Positions 1 through 11,579 of a DNA stretch of 64,000 nt are shown one piece after another. The translations under genes and the position numbers were made by a program. Numbering within the stretch: the stretch's first letter is position 1; each line of letters begins with the position of its first letter. This DNA is from Aspidiotus rigidus (lineage: Eukaryota > Arthropoda > Insecta > Hemiptera > Diaspididae). The DNA is taken from assembly GCA_035079385.1 (NCBI GenBank), contig JAVHKY010000010.1, forward strand, positions 744,001-808,000, in the 5' to 3' direction. Below the pieces are notes generated by a model. That model was not told where the DNA came from and did not search any database. It worked only from the letters and a program-made list of their open reading frames with translations.

Positions 1-2100
1 TCAAAGGGAAAAGAAGATGGGAAATTACTGTTTATTGGCAAACACTGCAATAATGGTGAAGGAATATTCAAAGTTATACATAGAGATTGCAAAAGCAAAG
101 AGAAGAAAAGTCAGCCTCTTGAACAATGTTATTCATTTTGGTGATTGGACGAGATAGAAAGAACAGAATCGACCAATAAGATGGCAACAAAGGTAGAAAA
201 TACTCGTAGAAATGGAACATAATTATAGGTTAAAGAGTAAACCAATCACGATGCGCCGGTATATTTTTGTAGCCAATAAGATCACAATACATACTATACT
301 ATGAGAACTAATATTTTTTCTTCAGTACCGATGTATTTAATGATAGCGTAACTGCCGAAAGTAAGGTTAGTAAGCAAACCTATGAAGTAGAATAGTACCC
401 TTGGGACCCCTCCAATTACACATATTTGTAATCACTATATTCACTGATGAACGATTGCTGGAAAAGATGGAAGTTCAAGGAATTGAACTTGAGCTGTACA
501 TGCAATAAAGTTGGTAGTCACACTTAAAAAGCTGTTTGTTCCAGAATGGTTTTAGTTATAATTTAGGTGAAGCGGAGCACATTAAGAGCTATTTTTAATG
601 TACGGATGATTATTTTTACTAGATTGACTTGTGTCATCCGTGAAAGATAAGAGAGTAGAGAATGTGATAATGAATAACCCACTATTCAATATATTCTATA
701 GCAAAGATGGGACATTCATTGGCCGAGCGAAAAATTGCCACAGTTTTTATTCGTTCTCGTGTAACAAAGGCAGAGCACCCTACATTCCAGAAACATTTTC
801 ATTTCACGTTATTACCTTTACCAGTGAATGATACGCATCATTAGCTGTTGATGGGCAGCAAAACAGACGTCTGCTAATTTCTCGAATTTTATTAGGACAT
901 TTCATACTGCCTCTATACAATAGTTTTATTCGTTTTCTTCTTTCTTTTTTTAAGTCTTCTGTTCGCCTTTTCTCTCTCTCTTTGTTGGTAAAATCGCGAT
1001 TTAAAAAATTTCATTTCCCTCTAGTTTTCCGTTATTTCCATCGCGCCTCGGAGTTTTTTTCTTCGTACTTATTGACTCTCACTTCCCTTGGTAAACTACA
1101 TACAAATATTGCAAGCTTAAACGATGGGCGTTGTACATGCATACGGTCGTTTTAGCCTCCAGTGGCCAAATATTATGAGAAATAAACGCGGATACCACTC
1201 TCGCAATAACCGTAATAATAAATGGTCGAACATTAGTTTTTGAGTAACACGAAACAGGCATTTAGAAGTACGTTCGCTTTATACAGACTTTGATTAATAA
1301 TACCCTAGCTCCCACTATGAGCAATAATGATTTTACCAAAAGTATCGAAATGACGGAGGGGCGAGAAAGAAGAATAGAAGGAAAATCGAACTGAAAAAGT
1401 TGCGCTGGTATTTTTCTTTTTCACGCTGATTTTCAATAACCAATAATAAATTTTTTCGTTAGCCTCTCCGGGTATTTCGCTGAATATTTTATACCGACAA
1501 TCGGTTGGACGCTTTTTAGGACAAGAGTTTTGTGCTTGGTGAATGGCGTCTACAACAGTGCAGCGCCAGTTCGGGTATTAGAGACCGTCGAGTGCGTTAG
1601 TATGATCTGACAGCTTTTTTCAATTTCGGTTTTTCACGATTTTTTGGAACGAAGAGGCGAAATACAAATATAATAATAATAATATATAACATTAACGAAT
1701 ACGCTTTTGCGATGGGCGCACGCGGAAAATGTTCTAATATCTCACCCTTCGTCATATTGAGGTCAGTTTGCGCTAGAAATCCTCGCATAATAGCGCAATC
1801 ATTTTTGGGTTATTCTGCGACTGAAAAAGTTGCAGCTTTTTACACGGAATGGTTTGTAAATACGCTATAATTACGAAGACTGCGCAACAATTAAGAATGC
1901 GGGAATGGAAAATTAAATTATTTATACGAAACGTTGAAGTACCAGTGCGCGAGTTTTCCCCTTGAAAACGAAAGAGAACAATAATACAGACCGATTAATT
2001 GGCTATATTTACCCAGCGCTTGCATTCCTCAGGTGTCTACGCGAAATTTTTTATGAATGTAAAACAACACGATTGTTTTCAGATAGTCAGAAAAAAACTA
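1..2100. other. Non-coding DNA, nothing recognised
   Basis: AT-rich sequence with only short open frames (under about 75 codons) that lack family resemblance. I see no exon with convincing splice sites, no RNA gene and no clear repeat here. Confidence 0.5.
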
Positions 2101-2580
2101 AACGAACTAGCTTTGCTATACCAATGCTAGGCCTTTATACTGGGCCTGAACTCGTAGCGAGCCTGGGTGCCACTCCATCTTCATAGTTGAAGTCAGCCCG
2201 AACGCCCAACCTATAGTAAACTAGACTTATACCGAGCTAAGAATTAGCCCCGGAAGCTACTCAGCCAAACAAGACTCTTGCTTGGCTTCCGCGGAGGTCA
2301 CTAAGTCTAGTATACGGTATGTACTAAGCTAAGATCGCGAGTGAGTCCCGTGAGGTATTCAGCCTAAATGCTGTATACTAGACTTATACTAAATGCTCAG
2401 AGTGTGGGCGAAGGAGCGGAGTGAGTGAGCTCTTGGAGTCCTTCGGGCTAATAGTCGACCGCTCAAATTCATTCTCTAGCCACTCAGCCTAACATACAAA
2501 ACGGTACCACACGTTTACTTGGCTAAGAACGGAGATTAACTCAGACCCACAAGACTCATGCTAGGCTTTTTAAAGCCACT
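2100..2580. repeat. Dispersed repeat family A (AGGCTTAGTATA-like), copy 1
   Basis: Short motifs recur within this stretch, such as CTAGACTTATAC, GCCTAACATA and GAGCGGAGTGAGTGAG. The same vocabulary reappears at about 9830-10200, 26730-26930, 31300-31420 and 48890-49100. No coding capacity is seen. It is probably a non-autonomous mobile or satellite-derived repeat; its true ends cannot be set by eye. Confidence 0.5.
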
Positions 2581-2649
2581 AGAAAGCTTATTTCAAGAGA
2601 AAAAATTGAAAAAACATAAATTTACGAGATTTTCAAGTTTTATTCGACA

Positions 2650-2812
2650 AGGAGTAAACTACCAGTGAATAAAATGTCGTATTGAACTCGCGGGTGAAGT
2701 GGCGTTTCGACTCGTTGCACTCCCGACACTTGCATCCGGATCGTGATCGGGAACCTTCGTAACTCGTTGAAACGCCACTTTATACCCGCTTGTGTAGTAA
2801 ATTACTATTATT
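2650..2812. repeat. Imperfect inverted repeat (foldback)
   Basis: A left arm near 2688-2727 (core GAAGTGGCGTTTCGACTCGT) is mirrored by a right arm near 2748-2790 (core AACTCGTTGAAACGCCACTT), with a short spacer. Similarity continues weakly outward (GTAAACTAC against GTAGTAAATTAC). This is the layout of a small foldback MITE. No clean target-site duplication was identified. Confidence 0.55.
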
Positions 2813-2814
2813 AT

Positions 2815-4315
2815 TACATAAAAGGCGACTTACACGGACCCAGTTCATTCAAACATGATTGTATTGAGTACCGTTCAATAGAGAATTTCGAGGGAACACT
2901 TTTGGTATCTTGAAATTTTTCTTAGAACAAGTTATTTTTCGGATAAAGTCGTCAATTTGGAAAAGGACCGAGTCCCCATCAATTTCCACTTTTTGGAGTA
3001 CATTTATGGGAACCTCATAGAATTCATCCTCGCAGTGAAACCTCTGCCGTAAATTTTTTCCTTACTATTATCGTCTCTACTATCGATCATAGAAGGAAAA
3101 CTTTCTCCGAGCTGATGAAAGGCGGTTTGTTCGAGCGCAGCCTACATTTATTGTTGTAAGAGTGAATATCAGGCTGGTCAAGTGAGCTCAAATTTTAAGC
3201 ACTCACTTTCGACATCCTCTTTCCATCGTCATTACTCGGAATTAGTCATAATCCTAATTTCGTATTTCTTTTCATTGACTACCGAAAGTTTCGTGAAAAA
3301 CTATATTTTTAATATCTGTGTTAAGAGGAGTAAAATTAATGCACCTCACCGTATATATAGAGTTTTTATGAAGAAGTTCATCATTCTTTTACTCGTGTTC
3401 CGCCTATTTCTTCCTTGCTTCTCTCTTAACGAATTCTGTATACTTTCTTCGCACCCTGATATTTTCCAAGATTAATTTTGAGAAATAACCATAATTCTAT
3501 CTGTAACAGTCGTTCGACTGAGACTAGTCCACGTAATTCGTTCGAAAAAGGAAAAATATCGCGACGCACGAGAGGAAAATTTATGGTGTGGCGTATTTCT
3601 TAAATACACCAGATACTGGTGTGAGGTTTATCGTCTTCTAAACCGCCTTCCTGTTTACGACGCTGATCTCACTTTTTTTTTTCTTTCTTTCTATTTTACG
3701 ATAGATATCATTTTCTTGTGTAGGTACAATAAACGCCGTACACTCGCTGAGTAGATGATCAAAAATAAAATATTGTCGATAAATATCGCGCACAATTTCG
3801 AGCTTCTGATTAACGTCGAAAACATTAAAAAGATATTATGATAAAATATATTTCATCGATTCTAACCATGTACTTGTAGACGTATTTTGACTTTGTTATT
3901 CCTATATTGTATTGCAAGGGCCCTCCTGCTTTCTTATTTGAAAAATTTGATGGCGTGAAAATGAATCGACTGGATACGTGTACTAATTATTGTGATATAA
4001 TAGAGAGCGGAAAACGGAAGTTGATACGGAGTAAGAAAGCAATACATGAATGATCCTAAAAACCCCCGATCACGTACAAGAGAAATGGATGCAAAAAAGA
4101 GCATATTATGAATTGAAAAAATATAGAGATTCATCCTCTTGAGAAAAATATTCTCTGCGGACAAGTGTATAGAGAGGATACCGAAATGAATGAAAACTTA
4201 CCAGAAGGCACGACTCAAGCTGGACTGAACAGCAGAAGCCAATGGAAGGCGCCTAGCCGTTACCTAGGGTAGCTATTCAATCATTAGGGTGATCAGAAGC
4301 TAATGAGTTTCACCC
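2815..4315. other. Non-coding DNA, nothing recognised
   Basis: Only short random-looking ORFs. No repeats, splice-supported exons or RNA genes were recognised. Confidence 0.45.
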
Positions 4316-4319
4316 GATG

Positions 4320-4530
4320 AACCTTATCGAGTTATAATCGACTCCCTAATTCGACCAAAAGTCGACTCGAAATTGATGGACGAATCAAAGTAGCATTTTA
4401 GATCAATAGAAAACTTTGGAGAAGTCGACTAAATTAACGTGGCCAGGTTGTTAAAACCGGGTCGACCTCGAAGTGAGATCAATTTCACAGTACATAGACG
4501 CAGTTGTTTCGACCAGGACGTCGAAAAAAG
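4320..4530. repeat. GTCGA-rich dispersed repeat, copy 1
   Basis: The stretch is crowded with GTCGAC, TCGACTCGAAAT, GTCGACCTCGAAG and similar strings. The same phrases, in the same loose order, occur at about 14160-14500, 22735-23130, 42110-43100 and 51950-52560. It has no coding potential and looks like a degenerate interspersed repeat built from short GTCGA units. Confidence 0.55.
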
Positions 4531-4668
4531 TGTTTTCATTACAGTTCATGGCTATTAGTCGCGCAGATTTTTTTCCATGTTCCATAAATATAGTTCAATC
4601 AGGATCAAAGGCTCAAAGTCGAGATTAGAAACGTTATTTCACCGGTAGATAATATACTAGGAACAAAA

Positions 4669-6345
4669 AAGGCTCTAGCCGGGTAAGGGGGGACGGCCTT
4701 GGTCGAAAAATGTTTCAGATGTCCGTCAAAATGTTGCCCCGTTGAGAAAACTCTAAACCCTAAAAATTGGACCCATCCGCTCACCCTTATGGGCTGCAGA
4801 GTCATTTTTAGGTCTAAAATTTAAATGGCTGTATCTCAGGCAGTGATGATCGCGCAGCAATGTAACTTGGGGACATTTTAGGATACGTGAACGTTCGTCC
4901 GTGGTATTTTTTTCAAAAAAAAAATCCTTCACATTTTCCCTCGTTTCTAGCAACAACAAAACTTCAAACTCAAATATTTAAAAAAATCGAGGGAGAGGCA
5001 CCTGAGGAAAATCATTCATTTGAAGCGCCATTCCCTCTACTACAACATACATTGGTACCATAGTCCTCGGTGAGGTGGAACATTCCCAAAAAAGTCAATA
5101 TTAATTAATGAATTTCTGTGATTTTTCCTTCAATAGCGGGGTGAAGTACGACTGCTACCGCTATAGACCGCCTGAAATCAATAGTCAATGTTCGAGCTGA
5201 ATGATACACACCTTATCTGTGGGATGGAATGGGAATGTAGATATACAACAAATATATTTTCAGTATTTCGTTTATCGATTTGGTCAATGCTTATTTAAAC
5301 ACATCCACGGATCAGGTGAAGTGCGTTAGATTGAGAAAAATAGTTGAAAAATTCTCCAGTCGCTGATGGAACTGTCTGAAAACAGTAGAGAAGTGAGAAA
5401 ATCCACTTTTTCATCCTGGAGGACCGTGAGGTTTTGTATTTCATTTATCAATTAGGTCGATTATAATGTAAACACGTCCAACGAGTTCGAAAAAAATGCT
5501 CTAAAAATTCTCCAGTCGCTGGAACGTTCTGCAAATGACAAATAATTGAGAAAGTCCACTTTGTCACTCTGGAGGACTGTAAGTTTTGGTATTTCGTTCA
5601 TCAATTAGGTCGATCATAATGTGAACATGTCTACCGAATTTGAAAAAAATGGTAAAAAAATTCTCCAGTTGCTGGAATGGTCTGGAAATGAAGAGAAATC
5701 GAGAAAATCCACTTTTTCAATATGGAGAACCGTGAGTTTTGGTATTTCGTTCATCAATTAGGTACAGCCATTTGGATTTTAGGCCTAAAAATGACTCTGC
5801 AGCCCATGTGGGGGAGCGGATAGGTTCAATTTTTTGGGTTTCGAGTTTTCTCATTGGGGACAACATTTTTCGACCGAGGCCATTTTTCCCCTTACTCGGC
5901 TAGAGCCTTTGGTCGGTAGGTCACTTATTAAAGTGACACCAAATAAACATTTTGAAGTAAAGAGAACGCATTATTTAGCCCGAACATTAACTATTGGTTT
6001 CACGCGGTTTATCGCGGTAGCAGTCATAGCTTACTCCGATATTGATGAGATTTTTTTGGGAATGTTCCACCTAACCGAGGACTCTGATACTAAATTTTGA
6101 TGAAAATACCATGGATGTATGTCTACGTCTTTTAAAATCTCTCCCAGTTTCATCGCTCTACAATCACTATAGCCTCAGATCAAGTCATTTGAATTTTAGA
6201 CCTAAAAATGGTTCTACGGTGCTTGTATATGGATCCAATTCCCTGGATCTCGAGTTTTCTAATTGTGAACAAGATTTTGACGTACATTCGGAACATTTCG
6301 CGACCAATGCCGTTTTTCCCCTTTACTAGGCTAGAGCCTTTGGAA
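4669..6345. mobile_element. Composite foldback-type element with inverted arms and internal tandem repeats
   Basis: The arm at about 4669-5105 is the imperfect reverse complement of the arm at about 6043-6345. Shared landmarks are GGCTCTAGCC at the outer edge, AGACCTAAAAATG in the middle and GGGAATGTTCCACCT at the inner edge. A second partial direct copy of the right arm lies at 5765-5915. Between the arms sits a 153-bp tandem array (5263-5765). Long inverted arms flanking repeated internal units are typical of foldback elements. No transposase is visible. The short ORFs across it are accidental. Confidence 0.6.
5263..5765. repeat. About 153-bp tandem repeat, 3 units plus a partial
   Basis: Units begin with GTATTTCGTT(T/C)AT at 5263, 5436, 5589 and 5742, giving periods of 173, 153 and 153 bp. 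Each carries AAATTCTCCAGT, AAAATCCACTTT and GGA(G/A)(G/A)AC(C/T)GT. The array lies inside the foldback element. Confidence 0.75.
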
Positions 6346-8105
6346 ATTTGAAGGATTAGTTTCCATGTAAACGAGCTAGATATATCCTACGTACTGCTAC
6401 AGGTCATAGAGTGAATCTCTACAGACCTACCTTGTATGTTTTTTGCAAAAAATTTGTATGTAGACTTCGTATGAAGAGGAGGAAAAACCCTAAGAAGAAG
6501 TTCAACTTTTGACTTGTTTCGACATTGATATTACCCCCCCCCCCCTAATGAATTATGCTTTCGCGTTTTTTTGTGGCGGAGGGGAGGAGTTTTTATTTTA
6601 CCACCGGTGGGATACAGTTTATAGAGTTATTTCCCATCGCGTGTGGTCTGAATAGTCGCTATATTTAACGCTTTCAAAATAAAGTCTCGAACGCGGTGTT
6701 TTTTGTACACAAAGCATATTACGGATATATAATATATACGAATTTTCTCGAGAGATCCGATCAAGATAGCATGAATTTCGAGCGTTATTTTTTTCTTTCG
6801 TTTTCAAATTTTTGTTGAATAGAACTCGAAAGAGAAGGAAAAAATCGGGAAAAGAGAAAAGAAAATACTCCACACAAAAACCAACACGATAATTTGAAAA
6901 GTTTCTTCAGAAAAGAGGAATTAGATACCGCGTACAGCGTTATTAGAACGGCTTTCACGCAATATAACGCAGTAGTAAATGAACTTTGAGCGGAAAAACG
7001 TACTTTGAGTAAATACAGTGAGAAAAAAGCTCAACGTATAAACTTGAAGAGAACGGGTTGAGAAGATTTTCTGCTGTACCTAATTCGAAGCGTGACCAGA
7101 AAAATTTAATATTCGTCGTCGATAAGTTTTTTGCTTCGAAAGTTGAAGGAGAGAGAGAAAAAAAAGAGGAAAACGATTTTTACTCGATGATATAATATCT
7201 TGAGCGTAGTAGCCATCTAATCCTCTTTCGTTTTCGGAATTCCTAATAAATACCGTTGCACATATAAAAGCGAGCTCTCTGTACCGGCTGCACATTACAC
7301 GATACTTTTTGGACGAACTGACAAGAATAAATAATTTGCTCAAAAAAGGAAGCGCGAGTATATGTATGCCGGAGCTTTGATGAAGGTTCATAAAAAAAGC
7401 CGCGTATCGTATCCTCAATCGAAGAGAATATTATTATTGTATTAAGTAATTTGAAGCGCGTACGTCGTGGAATTTCCCTCGAGAAAGAGAGCGTAAAAAT
7501 TCAGTCGTGTAACATCGTTTAAGAAAGGAAAGTATGAAGGATCACTTTCAGAGTGTATTCGTTCGCGCAAATCAGCTCGATATCGACGAGTGAAAATCAA
7601 TGTTATTAGAAGTAGGCGCCGTATCGGACCGCTGCGGTCGAAGGGAGTAATAACTTATTTTGGCGGTGTACATAAAGCAGGCGTGAAGGATATACCGTAC
7701 TCGGAACCCGCGTCAAGCTCGCGTGATGCATACTAATTAAGAAAAATACGCAACGTGATCGCGCTGAACGTACGTCCTGTCCTTCGTAGAAAATCTGCTT
7801 TCGCGCTCGAGACACGTTGAATTTTTCTTACGTCCACTCGCCGCATCAACACGAGTGACTGCTTGAAATTGAATTAGAATGATAGAAGAGGTGTACACAT
7901 TAACAAGCCGGAAAATTGGACGAGTATTTCTCTTCGGACAGCCACTTTGATTGCGGATAACCGTACAAAATTCTAGCATCTTCACAGAGTGTGGTAATGG
8001 AAAACCTTATCAATTTTTTTTGTAAACGAGTTGAATCCAGTATCTTTATAACAATCACTACGACTGAAATCTTCAAAGGTAAAAATTGTCGCACCTATCG
8101 GGATC
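6346..8105. other. Non-coding DNA, nothing recognised
   Basis: Short ORFs on both strands, the longest about 112 codons at 7080-7418 (-), have no family resemblance and no plausible splice context. A C homopolymer lies near 6535-6546. Confidence 0.45.
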
Positions 8106-8111
8106 CTGGAG

Positions 8112-8560
8112 CTTCACTGACGGCTTAAAATCCGAGCCATCTTCCAATGTGTATAATCATTCCTAAGTCTCATAACAAACCTTCTTCAATGTTGACGATT
8201 CCCTATCCGACTTACCATCAAATTCCAATGCTTACTCCAGTTATATCTCGCTTTCACACCCTCCGTTTAACCCGCTCGTCCGTCTCCTATTCCGTAGTTA
8301 CACTGGAATCACGAAGCCACCAATGCAATCTCGAAACTTTTTGTCTCCCGCGTTCTTTCAATCCGACCTCGCTCACGACATCCGACTCCAAAGGACTGCC
8401 AATTGGCTAAAACGAGCCCTGTGGAATAAATGAACCTCTCGTCTCACCAAGAACACAGACCGGTGTAACACAACTTACTTCACACGTCTCCCCACTGGCC
8501 ACACTTGCCTACCGTGCGAATATTGTAGCCTGGATCACCCCTTTTCATTTAGTCACATAT
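8112..8560 (+). pseudogene. LINE pol remnant: RNase H-like piece and C-terminal Cys region
   Basis: At 8112 the translation reads FTDGLKSE, resembling the first catalytic segment of an RNase H domain (consensus near YTDGSKSE). About 170 bases on, one frame runs LLFRSYTGI, then HDIRLQRTANWLKRALWNK, an in-frame TGA near 8437, and then RLPTGHTCLPCEYC. The order RNase H, Trp-rich linker, R-L-x-x-G-H-T and Cys pair is that of jockey/I-type LINE polymerases after the RT. The frame changes between the two parts, so it is dead. Family assignment rests on short motifs only. Confidence 0.4.
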
Positions 8561-9830
8561 TCGCGTTATCCCCCGGCACTGTTATGCTTGTAGTCCATGA
8601 GCGATTGGTTGGCGGTTGGCATACGGGGTCCATGTATACTACTAGCAACAACAACACGTGTAGGTAAATGACCAGCGCGAACGAAACCCATTCCTAACAG
8701 TCGCCAATTAATCGTTCACAGACAATACCAAATCTTCTCTCAGCTATCTGCAATAACCTCACTTTTACCAATAATCCCTTTCGCGTGCAAGTTTCTCAAC
8801 CGAACTTTCATGACCTTGTTGCAATGAGAGGCTTATCAATTCAAGAAGGGGAAAAATAGTACTGCTGGAGGTCGTTACTCACAATTTCAAAATAAAAACG
8901 ACCGCGACTTCTTGTCTTCTCACCCGCAAATTTTTTCCACTGACGTGAGAAATCTCAATGTTTCATACATTCTTTTCAATGAGAGTTATCTTTGGTCATT
9001 TTGGATGATATCATCCTATAATGTCATATCAAAGAAAGAGTTCGTACATCCCAATTTTTTTGAGAGCTACCACGCCAAGTACCGATGCGACCTACGTGGT
9101 AATTTTTCGAGAGCCTCCCTGCTAGTTTGACATCTTCGTCGTCGTATTCGTTTCGTGTTAGGCTTAGTGGCCTGTTTGCGGGGGTGCGCCCGGACCAGTT
9201 CCCTCTGAGGATCCCGATGTGCCCAAAATCCTCTTTTTTGGTCTTCTTGTTTTCATTCTAATCGACTGAATAACCCTTCACATCTTGTCCCGATAAATTT
9301 TTGAAATAAATTTAGGCACGAGTTCAAACATGAATTTTTTGAAGGAAATTTATTGTTATATAAGTTTTGGCCTCTACCACCGTCGTTCTTCTGGAGTGAA
9401 AAATAAAAAGTAGACCCTAATCCATTGAATACTGGAGTATTATATTATGAAAACTTGGTCAGGAGTATTGACATGTTTCATGACTGTCTTTCCTGATGTT
9501 TCCTGATACCAAAATGTGGGTGTTCTAACAACCCCCGCAAGTTGGCCCCTCCGTCCTCCAGGGAAGGAACTCCAGACATGATTCTGAAAATCTGCGAGTT
9601 CTACAAGTCCTGAATGCTAGCCCTTAATTCAAAAATTTATGAGTTCACATCGCCCTCGCGAGTGGCTCCCCTTCCCCTAATAGTCTTGTTTACGGTATTC
9701 CTTCTCTTCCCTCTTAATGAACGATTACGTCATCAGCTGGTGATGTCATCAACCGTGATCCCGAGCATGGTTCCACCTCTCTTCGTCCTTGTAATTTCTA
9801 AGTGGTTTAGTGTAAGCTATTAAACTGCTT
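8561..9830. other. Non-coding DNA, nothing firm
   Basis: The first 100 bases may continue the LINE remnant. Beyond that, no ORF, structured RNA or repeat was recognised. Confidence 0.4.
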
Positions 9831-10200
9831 TATGTGAGGCTTATGTTAGGCCTGGTTTCGTGAAGCCTAATAAGCCTAGTATAGTTTAGTATACTGTACA
9901 GCCCAATATGGTGGAAGCTATGGAGTAGCATCCCAATTCTGAAATCAGCTGTGATCTGGAGGCCTTGTATAAGAGAGGCTTGAGCAGTATTACTATTCGG
10001 TTAGGTATAATGGAGAATGTTGGTAGGCTCACGAGCGGAGTGAGTGATTCCGAGAATAGAAGAGAGTGAGAGTGAGTGAGAGAGAGACCACGCTGTTGAT
10101 GTCACAGGGAGCCATCATGGATAGTTATGACATCACAAGCCAATAATGTCACTAATGTTGGGGAGGAGCTCAACTTACATTGCACCAAGCCTTTATTAAT
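9830..10200. repeat. Dispersed repeat family A, copy 2
   Basis: Contains GGCTTATGTTAGGCC, CCTAGTATAGTTTAGTATAC and GAGCGGAGTGAGTGA, the same phrases as the repeat at 2100-2580. Non-coding. Confidence 0.5.
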
Positions 10201-10573
10201 TCGAGAAGGGGGCGTACGCGCCTGTGAAAAAAATTCACAAACTAGGCCATGATTTTTTCACAAAGCGGGCCTGCCCTCAGAATAGAAATGAGGTCACTTA
10301 CCTGTAAATATAAAAAATAATATTAATTTATTCGGCTCTATAGGAAGATCTCCCTTTTTTCAAAATTCTCAGGATAGCATTTTTCAATTCATTTTTCCAT
10401 CTACATAATATTAACAAAAACGACTGCTTCTTTAACGAAGTTGGAGGTGAATTGCAAGGAACCTGATGTTCTACGGGTCGAATTGTTTTTTGGTATTGAG
10501 GATTCAAATTGAAACCTTGAAGGGTCTCAAGTTTTTCTGAGTTCTTGTATCATGGTGTATATGTTGGCGAACA

Positions 10574-10850
10574 TGTGTATAATTAGTAAAAGTGTATAAT
10601 TTTGGATAAATCCTCTCCTTATGAACCGATTGACTTCAAACTTTGCATATCTATTATATTCACTTATTGCTACCATACTTCCACATTTCAGTTAAATCGG
10701 CTAGATAGAATGTATGGTTTCCACCCTCTCCACGACCTTCTGTGAATATAATAGACATGATGCAAAGTTTGAAGCCAATCGATTCATAAGGAGAGGATTT
10801 ATGGGGCGTGTACTCTTCAAAAGTGTACACTTTTACTAATTATACACTTC
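10574..10850. mobile_element. MITE-like element with about 90-105 bp terminal inverted repeats
   Basis: The arm 10574-10661 (GTGTATAATTAGTAAAAGTG ... AAATCCTCTCCTTATGAA ... TCTATTATATTCA) is mirrored by 10743-10850, which carries extra bases near its outer end. The unique spacer is about 80 bp. It has no ORF. Long arms and small size fit a non-autonomous DNA transposon. A target-site duplication could not be fixed. Confidence 0.7.
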
Positions 10851-11039
10851 TACGCTAACGTGTACAGCCTGAAAGTGAAAATTTTTCAAGTCTCTGTCCA
10901 ATCGTTTAGTCCCTCTTGTATCATATATTATGGCTCGAAAGTCAGAATTTTTCCAACTCCAACCTTTGAGCTATTCAAGTACTCCACTTATCATAATATA
11001 TCAATAAGAAGAGGAATGCGACCATTTTCGCTCTCCCCT

Positions 11040-11450
11040 TCATAGAACAGGTTCCCTGTTAAAAGGTTTTTGTAAGTCCCTTTCCTATCATTTAGTCCTT
11101 TTCCTATCATGTTTAACGACTCGAGAGTCAAAATTTTTCAAAGTCTCTTTTTTATAATATATTGAGGCTGGAGAGGCGAAATTTTTCCAAGTTCTTTTTC
11201 TTATCATACATTCTGGCTCCAGAGTCGGAATTTTCAGATTCCTCGACCTCCTTCCTCCTATCATTTATTATTAAGAAGGGAACCTGGGTCATTTTTGCTA
11301 GTGATATTGGACTTGGACGGTTTTTGTTTTGGTTGGACATCATACGGCGCACAGCACGCGGAAAATTTCTCGAAAGAACCTTCCAGCATAGAACAGGTTC
11401 CCTGTTAAAACAGATATTTTCTGCCAACGTGGACCTTGATAGGACCCTAT
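11040..11450. repeat. Dispersed repeat family B (TTTTTCCAAGTCCC / CCTATCAT units)
   Basis: Imperfect units of about 50-60 bp read roughly TTTTTCCAAGTC, CCTCCTATCAT, then GGCTCGAGAGTC. The phrase GAACAGGTTCCCTGTTAAAA, itself nearly palindromic, occurs at both 11046 and 11391. The same units are found in many other places in this window, on both strands. The overlapping 91- and 136-codon ORFs are probably accidental. Confidence 0.55.
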
Positions 11451-11579
11451 CGGTGGAATCTTCTCTAACATGGATCGTCGTAGACTTTCATGACCAAGTC
11501 GGTGGAATTTCCATCATGAGGTTTCCATGCTGTTTCCGTCGACGTGGCAAACTAAATTATGTTCGTTCCTGACTTTCAC

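Noticed and set aside
11152..11572. Overlapping 91- and 136-codon ORFs on opposite strands
   Set aside because: They lie over family B repeats and carry no protein motifs.
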